The notes beneath the pieces were generated by a model. The model made no database searches, was not told where the DNA came from, and was given only the letters and a program-made list of their open reading frames with translations. A DNA stretch of 64,000 nucleotides from NCBI RefSeq assembly GCF_025144465.1, contig NZ_CP083553.1, positions 990,001 through 1,054,000 on the forward strand, written 5' to 3'. Below, in pieces: positions 27,445-36,940 of this stretch. This stretch comes from Leisingera sp. S132 (GTDB taxonomy: Bacteria > Pseudomonadota > Alphaproteobacteria > Rhodobacterales > Rhodobacteraceae). Position 1 is the first letter of the stretch, and every line of letters begins with the position of its first letter. The position numbers and the translations under genes are program-made.

Positions 27445-30342
27445 ATGCTTAGGAAAAAGACCAACGGGGTTGCGCGACGCCCCCAGCGGACAAGTATCCT
27501 GTCTGAAGCCGCAAATGCTTCAGTAGACCGCCGTGCGTTTCTGCGCGGGTCTGGTTTGGCGATCGGCGGGCTGACCGCAATCGCGGCCACCGGCGGCACG
27601 GTGCAGCAGGCCAGCGCGGCCACTGCAGCAACCGGCACGGTGGAACTGAAGAAATCCGTCTGTACCCATTGCTCAGTCGGCTGCACGGTTGTGGCCGAAG
27701 TCAGCGACGGGGTCTGGATCGGGCAGGAACCCGGCTGGGACAGCCCCTTCAACCTTGGCGCCCACTGCGCCAAAGGGGCATCGGTGCGCGAGCACGCCCA
27801 TGGCGAGCGCCGCCTGAAATATCCGATGAAGAAAGAAGGCGGCGAGTGGAAGCGGATCAGCTGGGAGCAGGCGATCAATGAGATCGGCGACGGCATGATG
27901 CAGATCCGCGAGGAAAGCGGGCCTGACAGCGTCTATTGGCTGGGCTCGGCCAAGCACAGCAACGAGCAGGCTTATCTGTTCCGCAAGTTCGCTGCCTACT
28001 GGGGCACGAACAACGTGGATCACCAGGCACGGATTTGCCATTCGACCACGGTTGCAGGTGTTGCCAACACCTGGGGCTACGGCGCGATGACGAACTCCTA
28101 CAATGACATCCACAATTCAAAGGCCATTTTCATTATCGGCGGCAACCCAGCTGAGGCGCACCCCGTCTCGCTGCTGCATGTTCTGCGCGCAAAAGAGCAG
28201 AACAATGCACCGCTGATCGTCTGCGACCCGCGCTTTACCCGAACGGCAGCGCATGCGGATGAATACGTGCGCTTCCGCCCCGGCACCGATGTGGCGCTGA
28301 TCTGGGGTATCCTGTGGCACATCTTCGAGAACGGATGGGAAGACAAGGAATTCATCCGCACCCGTGTCTGGGGGATGGATCAGATCCGCACCGAGGTCGC
28401 CAAATGGAACCCGGAAGAGGTCGAGCGTGTAACCGGCACGCCGGGCAGCCAGCTAAAGCGCGTTGCGCGGACCATGGCGAACAACCGCCCCGGCACGGTG
28501 ATCTGGTGCATGGGCGGCACCCAGCATACCAACGGCAACAACAACACGCGTGCCTACTGCGTGCTGCAGCTGGCGCTGGGCAACATGGGCACCTCCGGCG
28601 GCGGCACCAACATCTTCCGCGGCCATGACAATGTTCAGGGCGCAACCGATTTGGGCGTTCTGTCCCATACTCTGCCTGGCTACTATGGCCTGTCCAAGGG
28701 TGCATGGGGCCATTGGGCACGTGTTTGGGGTGAGGACGCGGAATGGCTGGCGGGGCAGTTTGCCACCACCACCGGGGCCGACGGCACCGAAAAGCCGCTG
28801 CAGAACCTGAGCGGCATTCCGGTCAGCCGCTGGATCGACGGCGTGCTGGAAGATCCGGCGAACATGGACAACCCGGACAAGGTGCGGGCCATGGTCCTAT
28901 GGGGCCACGCGCCAAACTCGCAGACCCGCGGGCCGGAAATGAAAACGGCGATGGAAAAGCTGGACATGCTGGTTGTGATCGACCCCTATCCAACGGTCTC
29001 CGCCGTGCTGCATGACCGCTCCGACGGTGTCTATCTGCTGCCGGCGGCCACGCAGTTTGAAACCCGTGGTTCTGTCACCGCCTCGAACCGTTCGCTGCAA
29101 TGGCGCGAAAAGGTGGTGGACCCGCTGTTCGAATGCAAAACCGACCACGAGATCATTGGCCTCTTTGCCCGGAAGTTCGGCTGGCACGACCGTCTGTTCC
29201 GCAATATCAAGCTGGAAGAGGACGGGGTGACACCGGATGTCGAGGATACGCTGCGCGAGATCAACCGCGGTATGTGGACCATCGGCTACACCGGTCAAAG
29301 CCCGGAACGGCTGAAGCTGCACATGGCCAATCAGCATACCTTCGACCGCACCACGCTGCAGGCAGTGGGCGGCCCGGCGGATGGCGATTACTACGGTCTG
29401 CCCTGGCCCAGCTGGGGGACACCGGAGATGAACCATCCGGGCACGCCGAACCTCTATGACATGTCCAAACCTGTCAGCGAGGGGGGACTGACCTTCCGGG
29501 CCCGTTTCGGGGTGGAGCGCGACGGTGAAAACCTGCTGGCGGATGGCGTCTATTCTCTGAACTCTGAAATCCAGGACGGTTATCCCGAATTCACCATGCA
29601 GATGCTTATGGATCTGGGATGGGACAGCGATCTGACAGATGAGGAACGTGCCGCAATCGACGCTGTGGCTGGCCCGGAAACAAACTGGAAGACCGACCTT
29701 TCCGGCGGCATCCAGCGGGTGGCGATCAAGCATGAGTGCGCCCCCTTCGGCAACGCCAAAGCCCGCACCGTCGTTTGGACTTTCCCGGACCCGATCCCGC
29801 TGCACCGCGAGCCGCTCTATACCAACCGGCGTGATCTGGTGGAGGACTACCCAACCTACGAGGACCGGCACGCCTACCGTCTGCCGACCATGTATGCGTC
29901 GATCCAGAAGAACGACTTCAGCAAGGATTATCCCATGATCCTGACGTCGGGACGCTTGGTCGAGTATGAGGGCGGTGGCGAGGAAACCCGGTCGAACCCC
30001 TGGCTGGCTGAACTCCAGCAGGACATGTTCGTCGAGATCCATCCGCGCGATGCCAACAACCTGGGTGTGCGTGACGGCGCGCAGGTCTGGGTCGAAGGCC
30101 CCGAAGGCGGCAAGGTCAAAGTGATGGCGATGGTGACCGAGCGGGTAGGCGAAGGCGTGGCCTTCATGCCTTTCCACTTCGGCGGCCATTTCCAGGGCGC
30201 GGACCTGAGGGACAAATATCCCGACGGCGCCGATCCCTATGTGCTGGGTGAAAGCTCCAACACCGCTCAGACCTATGGCTATGACTCGGTCACCCAGATG
30301 CAGGAGACAAAATGTACTCTCTGCAAAATCTCGGCAGCATAA
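27445..30342 (+). CDS. fdhA: Formate dehydrogenase, alpha (catalytic) subunit
   Basis: 965 residues from ATG 27445, which follows GGGAGAGAG; the frame is open further upstream but without a good start. A Tat signal (VDRRAFLRGSG, residues 27-37) directs export. The proximal 4Fe-4S site is C73, C76, C80 and C108. The Mo/W ligand is C198 in ARICHSTT: this is the cysteine form, and no in-frame TGA is present, so no selenocysteine. Length and order fit the large subunit of periplasmic, membrane-bound FDH. It oxidises formate to CO2 and passes electrons to the beta subunit. It is followed 12 nt later by the beta-subunit gene. Confidence 0.95.
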   Translation: MLRKKTNGVARRPQRTSILSEAANASVDRRAFLRGSGLAIGGLTAIAATGGTVQQASAATAATGTVELKKSVCTHCSVGCTVVAEVSDGVWIGQEPGWDSPFNLGAHCAKGASVREHAHGERRLKYPMKKEGGEWKRISWEQAINEIGDGMMQIREESGPDSVYWLGSAKHSNEQAYLFRKFAAYWGTNNVDHQARICHSTTVAGVANTWGYGAMTNSYNDIHNSKAIFIIGGNPAEAHPVSLLHVLRAKEQNNAPLIVCDPRFTRTAAHADEYVRFRPGTDVALIWGILWHIFENGWEDKEFIRTRVWGMDQIRTEVAKWNPEEVERVTGTPGSQLKRVARTMANNRPGTVIWCMGGTQHTNGNNNTRAYCVLQLALGNMGTSGGGTNIFRGHDNVQGATDLGVLSHTLPGYYGLSKGAWGHWARVWGEDAEWLAGQFATTTGADGTEKPLQNLSGIPVSRWIDGVLEDPANMDNPDKVRAMVLWGHAPNSQTRGPEMKTAMEKLDMLVVIDPYPTVSAVLHDRSDGVYLLPAATQFETRGSVTASNRSLQWREKVVDPLFECKTDHEIIGLFARKFGWHDRLFRNIKLEEDGVTPDVEDTLREINRGMWTIGYTGQSPERLKLHMANQHTFDRTTLQAVGGPADGDYYGLPWPSWGTPEMNHPGTPNLYDMSKPVSEGGLTFRARFGVERDGENLLADGVYSLNSEIQDGYPEFTMQMLMDLGWDSDLTDEERAAIDAVAGPETNWKTDLSGGIQRVAIKHECAPFGNAKARTVVWTFPDPIPLHREPLYTNRRDLVEDYPTYEDRHAYRLPTMYASIQKNDFSKDYPMILTSGRLVEYEGGGEETRSNPWLAELQQDMFVEIHPRDANNLGVRDGAQVWVEGPEGGKVKVMAMVTERVGEGVAFMPFHFGGHFQGADLRDKYPDGADPYVLGESSNTAQTYGYDSVTQMQETKCTLCKISAA

Positions 30343-30354
30343 GGAGGTCAAGAA

Positions 30355-30948
30355 ATGGCTAGAGCTAAGTTCCTGTGTGATGCCGAACGCTGCATCGAGT
30401 GCAACGCCTGCGTCACTGCTTGTAAGAACGAGCATGAAGTGCCCTGGGGCATCAACCGCCGCAGGGTGGTGACGATCCAGGACGGCAAGCCGGGCGAGCG
30501 GTCGATCTCGGTCGCCTGCATGCATTGCTCGGACGCTCCCTGCATGGCGGTCTGCCCGGTCGACTGCTTCTATCAGAACGAGGAAGGCGTCGTCCTGCAC
30601 TCCAAGGACCTCTGCATCGGCTGCGGCTATTGCTTCTATGCGTGCCCATTCGGCGCACCGCAGTATCCGCAGGCAGGCAATTTCGGGTCGCGCGGCAAGA
30701 TGGACAAATGCACCTTCTGTGCAGGGGGTCCGGAGGAGACACATTCCAATGCGGAATTCTCCAAATACGGCCGCAACCGGATTGCCGAAGGCAAACTGCC
30801 GATCTGTGCAGAGATGTGCTCGACCAAGGCCCTGCTGGCCGGTGACGGCGACGTGGTGTCGGCGATCTACCGCGAACGCGTGGTCGCCCGCGGCTTCGGC
30901 TCCGGCGCCTGGGGCTGGGGCACCGCCTACGATCAGAAAGGCGGCTGA
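30355..30948 (+). CDS. fdhB: Formate dehydrogenase, beta (iron-sulfur) subunit
   Basis: 197 residues, with AGGAGG 7 nt before ATG 30355. Four Cys groups of the DMSO-reductase-type electron-transfer subunit are present: CIECNACVTAC, CMHCSDAPCMAVCPVDC, CIGCGYCFYACPFG and CTFCAGG with later CAEMC. They bind four 4Fe-4S clusters that carry electrons from the alpha subunit to the cytochrome b subunit. There is no own signal, so it is probably co-exported with the alpha subunit. The C-terminus lacks a membrane anchor, unlike E. coli FdnH, and is shorter. Confidence 0.94.
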   Translation: MARAKFLCDAERCIECNACVTACKNEHEVPWGINRRRVVTIQDGKPGERSISVACMHCSDAPCMAVCPVDCFYQNEEGVVLHSKDLCIGCGYCFYACPFGAPQYPQAGNFGSRGKMDKCTFCAGGPEETHSNAEFSKYGRNRIAEGKLPICAEMCSTKALLAGDGDVVSAIYRERVVARGFGSGAWGWGTAYDQKGG

Positions 30949-31054
30949 GCAACTGTTTGCGGGAGCGCCCGGCGCTCCCCGGCAATCACGGACAGGGCAG
31001 CCCCGTCGGGCTGGCCTGTCCCTCTCCTCGAGGTTTTTCCAAGGAGGGTGGCAC

Positions 31055-32242
31055 ATGCTGCGCATGGCACTCGCAATTGTCCTGTCTTTCCTTCTGACCG
31101 GCGCACCGCAGGCGGAGGCGCAGGATCGTTCCGCCACTGGCGGCGCTCAGACGCTGGAAGATATTCTGGCGCGGCAGCGCGGTGAAAAAGTTGACGATGC
31201 CTTCCGCCGCAATGACACCGGTGACCCGGATTCGGCTGCAGCAATGGCAGCACAGCTTGGCACCTTGGGCGGCGCTTCGGATCCGGAACTATGGCGGGCC
31301 TTACGCTACGGCTCGGCTGATATCTCCGTTTCATCCGGCGGCGCTGGGGCTGCGGTCCTGGTACAGGATGGCGGCATGGTGTGGCTGGACTTCCGGGAAG
31401 GGCCGTTGCGCAAGTATGGCGGCGGCCTTCTGCTGGTGACATTTGCTGCCCTCGTTCTGTTTTTCATTTTGCGCGGGCGCATCAAGCTTGATGACCCTGC
31501 GACGGGCCGCACTGTGACCCGTTTCAAAGCGATTGAGCGTTTTGCGCATTGGCTGCTGGCAGGGTCATTCATCGTTCTGGGCCTGACCGGCCTTCTGGTC
31601 CTGTTCGGAAGGTTTTTTGTAGCCCCTTATCTGGGCAAGGACTTGAACGCGACTTTGCTGCTGGCCTCCAAATGGCTGCACAACAATGTCGCATGGGGTT
31701 TCATCCTGGCACTGATAATGGTTTTCGTAATGTGGGTTGCGCATAATATCCCGAACCGCACGGACCTTATGTGGCTGCGCCAGTTCGGCGGCATCATCGG
31801 CAATTCCCACCCCCCGGCAAAAAAATTCAATGCCGGTCAGAAAGTGATCTTCTGGTCGGTCATCCTGCTTGGCGGTTCCATTGCCCTGTCGGGCCTGTCG
31901 CTGCTGTTCCCATTCGAAATGCCGCTGTTTGCCAAGACCTTTGCCGCGCTGAACAGCCTTGGTTTGCCTGGTCTTGTTGGGCTGGAACCGCTCCCTGAGG
32001 TGCTGACGCCGCATCAGGAAATGCAGTTCGCGCAAGCATGGCACGCCATCGTCGCGTTTGTTTTGATGGCGATCATCATTGCCCATATCTACATCGGCTC
32101 GGTGGGCATGGAAGGTGCCTTTGACGCCATGGGATCGGGGGAAGTGGATGAGGCCTGGGCGCGGCAGCACCATTCGATCTGGCTTGAGGAGGAGCTTGGC
32201 AGGCAAAAGGCTGAACCCTCGGAGGCAACACCTTCGGAATGA
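31055..32242 (+). CDS. fdhC: Formate dehydrogenase, gamma subunit (cytochrome b556)
   Basis: 395 residues from ATG 31055, which follows AAGGAGGG; an overlapping frame to 30638 is a shadow of the beta gene. A signal peptide (MLRMALAIVLSFLLTGAPQAEAQ) and a periplasmic N-terminal region of about 100 residues come first. The FDH gamma-type cytochrome b domain has several membrane helices (for example GGLLLVTFAALVLFFIL, HWLLAGSFIVLGLTGLLVLF, WGFILALIMVFVMWVAH). His residues in RFAHWLLAG, SKWLHNNVAW and QAWHAIVAFV are likely haem ligands. It passes electrons to quinone. It overlaps the next gene by 4 nt. Confidence 0.93.
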   Translation: MLRMALAIVLSFLLTGAPQAEAQDRSATGGAQTLEDILARQRGEKVDDAFRRNDTGDPDSAAAMAAQLGTLGGASDPELWRALRYGSADISVSSGGAGAAVLVQDGGMVWLDFREGPLRKYGGGLLLVTFAALVLFFILRGRIKLDDPATGRTVTRFKAIERFAHWLLAGSFIVLGLTGLLVLFGRFFVAPYLGKDLNATLLLASKWLHNNVAWGFILALIMVFVMWVAHNIPNRTDLMWLRQFGGIIGNSHPPAKKFNAGQKVIFWSVILLGGSIALSGLSLLFPFEMPLFAKTFAALNSLGLPGLVGLEPLPEVLTPHQEMQFAQAWHAIVAFVLMAIIIAHIYIGSVGMEGAFDAMGSGEVDEAWARQHHSIWLEEELGRQKAEPSEATPSE

Positions 32243-33513
32243 TGCGTTGGGCGGCATTCCTGATCCTGACTGCGCTGCCGGCTGCAGCGCAAGAATTCAC
32301 CACGCTGAAGGGCCATGGCGGGCCGGTGATGGGCATAGCAGTGTCACCGCAGGGGCAGGTGGCCACCGCCAGCTTTGACAATTCAGCGGCTCTGTGGACG
32401 GGGAACAGCCCCAAGTGGCTGGAAGCACACGGCGCCGCGGTCACTGCGCTGGGCTTTACCCCTGCCGGGCTAATCACAGGTGGCGATGATTTTGCGGTTT
32501 ACCTCTGGCGTGCTGAGGGGCCGGAGCTGCTGGGCCGCCATAAGGGCAAGGTCACTTCCGTCGCCGTTAGCCCTGACGGGGCCTTTGCGGCAACCGGCAG
32601 CTGGGATGGATCGGTGCGGTTGTGGCCGCTGGCTGGCGGCAGGCCGCTGGAACTCTCCAGCCCAGGGGCCGGGGTCAATGATTTGGCCTACGGCGGCGGA
32701 GCACTGTTTGCGGCCACGACGGATGGAGAGCTGCTGCGCTATGACCCTGTCCACCCGCAAGAACCGCCGCTGCCGCTGGTTAAACACGGCTTTGGCATAA
32801 ACCAAGTCGAGGCGGGCAAGGGATGGCTGGCTTATGGCGCAGTAGATGGCGGCACCCGGGTGATCGACATGGACAGCGGAGCGCAGATCGCCGATTTCTC
32901 ACTCGACCGGCGCCCCGTATTGTCACTGACGCATCATACTGAGACCGGGCAGCTGGCGGTCGGGGACGGTCACGGGTACATTATGGTTCTGGACACAGCG
33001 GAGTGGCAGATCGCCCGGGACTTCCAGGCAACCAGGCAGGGGCCGGTCTGGGCGCTGGCCTTTTCCGAAGACGGTTTAATGATCTGGGCCGGAGGTCTCG
33101 ATGATGTAGCTTATGGCTGGCCGATTGCTTTGTTGGATAGTTTTGACCCCGCGATGGATGCCGACCGCAGCTTTTTGCGCAACTCCAAAACGATGCCAAA
33201 TGGCGAGCGGCAGTTCATGCGCAAATGCTCCATCTGTCATGGGTTGACCGACGCACCTTCGCGTAAGGCCGGGCCCAGTCTCCATGGTGTCTTTGGCCGC
33301 CGTGCCGGAACCTTGCCGGGCTACCGCTACTCACCTGCGCTGGACGGATCGAAAATTGTCTGGAATGATAACACGATAGACGCTCTATTTGCGGAAGGGC
33401 CAGACCATTACATCCCCGGCTCCAAGATGCCGATGCAGGTGATCGCAAGCAGTGCGGACCGTGCTGATCTGATCGAATTTCTGAAACGGGCAACTGAAGG
33501 AGGCAGCCAATGA
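32239..33513 (+). CDS. Exported WD40-repeat protein with C-terminal cytochrome c domain
   Basis: 424 residues, signal peptide MMRWAAFLILTALPAAAQ. Residues 20-295 hold WD40-type blades (GHGGPVMGIAVSPQGQVATASFDNSAALW, HKGKVTSVAVSPDGAFAATGSWDGSVRLW and later weaker copies), about six or seven. A class I cytochrome c domain follows, with CSICH at 330-334 and a likely axial Met at 397 (PGSKMP). It is periplasmic. The start overlaps fdhC by 4 nt, so it is made together with the dehydrogenase. It probably docks to the complex and accepts or donates electrons, which is inference from position. Confidence 0.85.
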   Translation: MMRWAAFLILTALPAAAQEFTTLKGHGGPVMGIAVSPQGQVATASFDNSAALWTGNSPKWLEAHGAAVTALGFTPAGLITGGDDFAVYLWRAEGPELLGRHKGKVTSVAVSPDGAFAATGSWDGSVRLWPLAGGRPLELSSPGAGVNDLAYGGGALFAATTDGELLRYDPVHPQEPPLPLVKHGFGINQVEAGKGWLAYGAVDGGTRVIDMDSGAQIADFSLDRRPVLSLTHHTETGQLAVGDGHGYIMVLDTAEWQIARDFQATRQGPVWALAFSEDGLMIWAGGLDDVAYGWPIALLDSFDPAMDADRSFLRNSKTMPNGERQFMRKCSICHGLTDAPSRKAGPSLHGVFGRRAGTLPGYRYSPALDGSKIVWNDNTIDALFAEGPDHYIPGSKMPMQVIASSADRADLIEFLKRATEGGSQ

Positions 33514-33635
33514 AATCCATGTTGGCCGGATTTGCGGCCATGATCCTGATTGCCATTGCCGCAGATTATGCACTGCAGGGCATCGGCTTTTCCTCCGCTG
33601 AGCGTCAGTCAGGCGCCGCGGTAAGGCTGAACTGA
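33510..33635 (+). CDS. Small membrane peptide (41 residues) of the fdh operon
   Basis: A 41-codon gene: MKSMLAGFAAMILIAIAADYAL is one hydrophobic helix, followed by a short polar tail ending VRLN. The ATG overlaps the stop of the WD40-cytochrome gene by 4 nt, and AAGGAGG lies 7 nt upstream. Its stop is 11 nt before the response regulator start. It is a likely small single-span membrane protein or uncleaved signal peptide; function is unknown. Confidence 0.65.
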   Translation: MKSMLAGFAAMILIAIAADYALQGIGFSSAERQSGAAVRLN

Positions 33636-33646
33636 GCGGGGGCAGC

Positions 33647-34975
33647 GTGGCAGACGACTACGGCGGCAATCTGGCTGGAGCTTCGATCCTGGTGGTCGAT
33701 GACGAACCGGGGATGCGCAATTTCCTGACCAAGATCCTGGAGCCGCGCTGCAAACGAGTGGTGCAAGCGGGTTCCCCTGGCGAGGGTGCTGAACAACTGG
33801 ACAAGGCCCATTTCGATCTGGTGATCCTGGACAATATCATGCCGGGTAAGACAGGGCTGGAATGGGTCGCTGAGCAAAGCCGCAAGGGGCTGTTTGCTGA
33901 TACAATTCTGATAACGGCTTATGCGGACCTGGAAACCGCGATCCAGGCGCTGCGTGCGGGTGTCAGCGATTTTGTGCTGAAACCGTTCCGGGCTAACCAG
34001 ATCCTGAACGCTGTGTCGCGAACTTTGGACCGAAAGAACTTGCGCCGCGACAACACGCTCTTGCGCCATGAGCTGTTTTCCGAGGGCGGGCCAAGTACGC
34101 TGCTGGGGCAGTCGGGGGCGCTGTCCGAGGTACGGGCGATGCTGCACAAGCTAGCGCCCCTGCCGACGCCGGTTCTGTTCACCGGACCCACCGGTTCCGG
34201 TAAAGAGATCGCCGCGCGCACATTGCATCAGCTGTCGGACAGGGCCGAGAAACCCTTTGTGGCTGTGAACTGTGCAGCAATCGCACCGGAGAGGATCTCG
34301 CATGAGTTGTTCGGCATCGTGGAAGCCGAACAACAGCGCCGTGCCGGGTTGTTTCTGCTGGCAGACGGCGGCACGCTTTTCCTGGATGAGGTGGCCCAGA
34401 TGCCCGAACCGCTGCAGGCCGCCCTGCTGCGGGTGCTGGAGGATCAGCGCATCCGGCCCGTCGGGGCGGAGCGGGACATCCCGCTGAACCTGCGTTTCTG
34501 CTTTGCCACCAATGCTGATCTGGCAATGGCGGTGGCAGAAGGGCGGTTCCGCGCCGATCTGTATCACCGGATCAACGTGGTCAATATCACGATGCCGCCG
34601 CTCAGCGAACGGTCGGAGGACATTGTCGAGCTGACGGCGTTTTTCATGACCCATCTTTCGCGCGCACTGGGGATGCCCAAGCTGCTGCTGGACGAGGAGA
34701 CGCTGCTGAACCTGCGCCGCTACGACTGGCCGGGCAACGTGCGGGAACTGCGCAACCTGATCGAGCGCTCGCTGATTTTGGGGGAGTTCCCGGAGGAATT
34801 TGCCGGTAGCGGGCTGATAACCGGTTCCGAGGCGATGGAAAGCCTGGAGTTGGTCATGCAGCGCCATATCCTGCATGTTCTGGACCGCTGCGACGGTAAC
34901 CGGGCCGAGGCGGCCCGTAGGCTGGGGATTTCGCGCAAGACCATCGACCGCAAAAGCGCGGCTTGGGGACTATAA
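33647..34975 (+). CDS. NtrC-type response regulator lacking the GAFTGA loop
   Basis: 442 residues from GTG 33647. Receiver domain (12-130) with phospho-acceptor D62 (VILDN). An AAA+ domain has Walker A GPTGSGKE at 180-187 and Walker B LFLDEV at 244-249. The C-terminal HTH is Fis-like (GNRAEAARRLGISRKTIDRKSA). The sigma-54-contacting GAFTGA loop is replaced by a short GIVEAEQQRRAG (223-234), so it probably does not activate sigma-54 promoters, as known for HupR and Rhodobacter capsulatus NtrC. It follows the fdh genes by 11 nt and converges on the kinase gene, so it likely regulates formate oxidation. Confidence 0.9.
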   Translation: MADDYGGNLAGASILVVDDEPGMRNFLTKILEPRCKRVVQAGSPGEGAEQLDKAHFDLVILDNIMPGKTGLEWVAEQSRKGLFADTILITAYADLETAIQALRAGVSDFVLKPFRANQILNAVSRTLDRKNLRRDNTLLRHELFSEGGPSTLLGQSGALSEVRAMLHKLAPLPTPVLFTGPTGSGKEIAARTLHQLSDRAEKPFVAVNCAAIAPERISHELFGIVEAEQQRRAGLFLLADGGTLFLDEVAQMPEPLQAALLRVLEDQRIRPVGAERDIPLNLRFCFATNADLAMAVAEGRFRADLYHRINVVNITMPPLSERSEDIVELTAFFMTHLSRALGMPKLLLDEETLLNLRRYDWPGNVRELRNLIERSLILGEFPEEFAGSGLITGSEAMESLELVMQRHILHVLDRCDGNRAEAARRLGISRKTIDRKSAAWGL

Positions 34976-34978
34976 GGC

Positions 34979-36940
34979 TTATTCCTCTGCCTGCGGAAGC
35001 CAAACGGTGAATTCGGCACCGCCGTCCTTGAGGTTGCGGGCGGAGATCAGCCCGCCTGCGCGCTGCACCAGCGTTTGGCTGATTGAGAGGCCCAGCCCGG
35101 TGCCCTCGGCCTGTTTGGTAGTGAAGAACGGGTCGAAGACAGAGATAAGTTTGTCTTCCGGAATGCCGGGGCCGCTGTCGCGGACTGACAGCTGCGTTCC
35201 TGACCGGCCGCCGCTTTCAGCTGCGGCCACGCCCAGCGAGAGGGTGCCGCTTTCTCCCATGGCCTGCATGGCATTCACGATCAGATTGATCACAACCTGC
35301 TGCATTTCGCCGGGATCTATCCGCACAGGCGGAGCATCCTGGAAATCCTTGCGTACTTGAATGGCCCGTTTGGACAGCAGATGGTCCACCAGCACCAGGC
35401 TGTCTTCGACCAATCGGGGCAGCATAATGGTTTCGTCATAGTTGGAAAACTCACCCGGGCGGGCGAACTGCAGCAGTTTGCCGACGATCGCATCAATCCG
35501 CATGACCTGCTGATCAATCAGGGCCAGTTCCGTCTTCACATCCCGGGCGTTGTCGCCGAGAGTTTCCCGGATGACGTCGACGTTGCCTTGAATCACGGCA
35601 ACAGGATTGTTGATTTCATGCGCGACACCGGCGGTTATTTCGCCAATGGATGCCAGTTTCTCTGACATGACCAGCTGCTTGAAAGTCTCCTCCAGCTTGG
35701 CATTGGCTTTACGCAGCTCCGACGTGCGCTTGTCAACCATCTGGTTCAACCCTTTTGCATAGGTGCGCAGGCGCTGGTCACGGTCCTGCAGCTGGTTCAG
35801 CAAGCTGTCGAGATGGGCCGCCACTGCACCGATCTCGCCTCGTGCGCCGGTGTCGCCGTTGCGGGCAGAAAGATCGCCGCCTTCGACCCGGCGCATGGTC
35901 TTGTTCATACGCTCAAGCGGAGCAAAGATGCCCTTCGCCAACCACAGGAACAGCGGGGCTGATAGCATCAGAACGCCGGCAAAGGCAGCAATCATCCAAA
36001 GGTATGCTGCGCGCTTGGCAGCGGTGAAAGGGGCCTCCAGAAAACCGACATAAAGCATGCCGACCCGGTTTCCGAAACTGTCGGTCAGGGGCAAATAACC
36101 GGAAATGTACCAGTCGTTGACCACAAATGCCCTGTCCAGCCAGGTTTCGCCCTGTCCCAAAACACGGTTCCTGACCACGGCCGAAACACGCGTGCCAAGC
36201 GCACGCACGTCTTCGAACAGGCGCACATTCGTCGAGACCCGCACGTCTTCCAGAAACAGGGTGGCAGTCCCCTGCCGGTCGCCCCCGGTGACAGCATTCA
36301 GATAGACAAGCGCGTTGATCGTATCGATGAACTGGAGATTCCGGTTCAGAAGAATGCCTCCGACCAAAACCCCGTCGTGGCCGTTCATGGCAACCGGGCT
36401 GGCGCTGTGCACCACCATGCCCCGGTCTTCGGCTGTCCGGCTTGTCGGAACTGCAGCAGCGGTCTCGATCAGGTCAAACCGCGCTTGTTCTGCCAGCCCC
36501 GATGCCAGGCTGTTCAGGTCTTCGGGCCCCATAATGTCGATGCCGGCGCCGCTTGTGCCGCTCAGTGCAGCCTTGATAACCGGCCATTGATCAGCGGTAT
36601 CCGCCGTGCGGCTGCGGGGCAGAAAGTAGAGAAAGTCGAGCCCAAGCTCTTTGCGTTTCCGGGACAGGTATTCTTCGTGTTCCTCGTTGGGCTTGGCCAG
36701 CAAGGCGTCAAATTCGGCTGAGGTGGCAATTCCGGTCAGGTCCCTCTCGGTTCCGGTCATAAGCTCTTCGAGATATTGTTCAGCGATCCGCAGATCGCTT
36801 TCCACATTGGCGATCAGAAGGGCATCATAGTCTGAACTCCACCGCGTCATGCCAAGGAGCAGCAGGAAGGGCATCAGCACGATCAGCGGCAGCAAAGCCA
36901 TTACCAGCAAGCGCAGGCGGACAGAGGACAGCGGGGCCAT
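34979..36940 (-). CDS. Sensor histidine kinase, partner of the adjacent regulator
   Basis: 653 residues from ATG 36940; the frame is open upstream to 37045, but the membrane anchor starts at MAPLSSVRLRLLVMALLPL. The first membrane helix is followed by a large periplasmic sensor (about residues 30-310, Cache-like). A second helix (YLWMIAAFAGVLMLSAPLFLWLA), a HAMP region, and a coiled coil come next. The kinase core has H441 in GVAHEINNP, an N-box (NLIVNAMQAM), DSGPGIP and GTGLGLS. It converges on the response regulator with 3 nt between stops. The ligand is unknown. Confidence 0.92.
   Translation of the reverse strand: MAPLSSVRLRLLVMALLPLIVLMPFLLLLGMTRWSSDYDALLIANVESDLRIAEQYLEELMTGTERDLTGIATSAEFDALLAKPNEEHEEYLSRKRKELGLDFLYFLPRSRTADTADQWPVIKAALSGTSGAGIDIMGPEDLNSLASGLAEQARFDLIETAAAVPTSRTAEDRGMVVHSASPVAMNGHDGVLVGGILLNRNLQFIDTINALVYLNAVTGGDRQGTATLFLEDVRVSTNVRLFEDVRALGTRVSAVVRNRVLGQGETWLDRAFVVNDWYISGYLPLTDSFGNRVGMLYVGFLEAPFTAAKRAAYLWMIAAFAGVLMLSAPLFLWLAKGIFAPLERMNKTMRRVEGGDLSARNGDTGARGEIGAVAAHLDSLLNQLQDRDQRLRTYAKGLNQMVDKRTSELRKANAKLEETFKQLVMSEKLASIGEITAGVAHEINNPVAVIQGNVDVIRETLGDNARDVKTELALIDQQVMRIDAIVGKLLQFARPGEFSNYDETIMLPRLVEDSLVLVDHLLSKRAIQVRKDFQDAPPVRIDPGEMQQVVINLIVNAMQAMGESGTLSLGVAAAESGGRSGTQLSVRDSGPGIPEDKLISVFDPFFTTKQAEGTGLGLSISQTLVQRAGGLISARNLKDGGAEFTVWLPQAEE

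Noticed and set aside
27445-30342. A selenocysteine-containing formate dehydrogenase
   Set aside because: The metal ligand position encodes Cys and no in-frame TGA occurs.
28897-31137. A 746-codon open frame antisense to the fdhA/fdhB genes
   Set aside because: It mirrors the GC-rich codon pattern of the sense genes, has no motif and no ribosome-binding site, and the sense frames are unmistakable.
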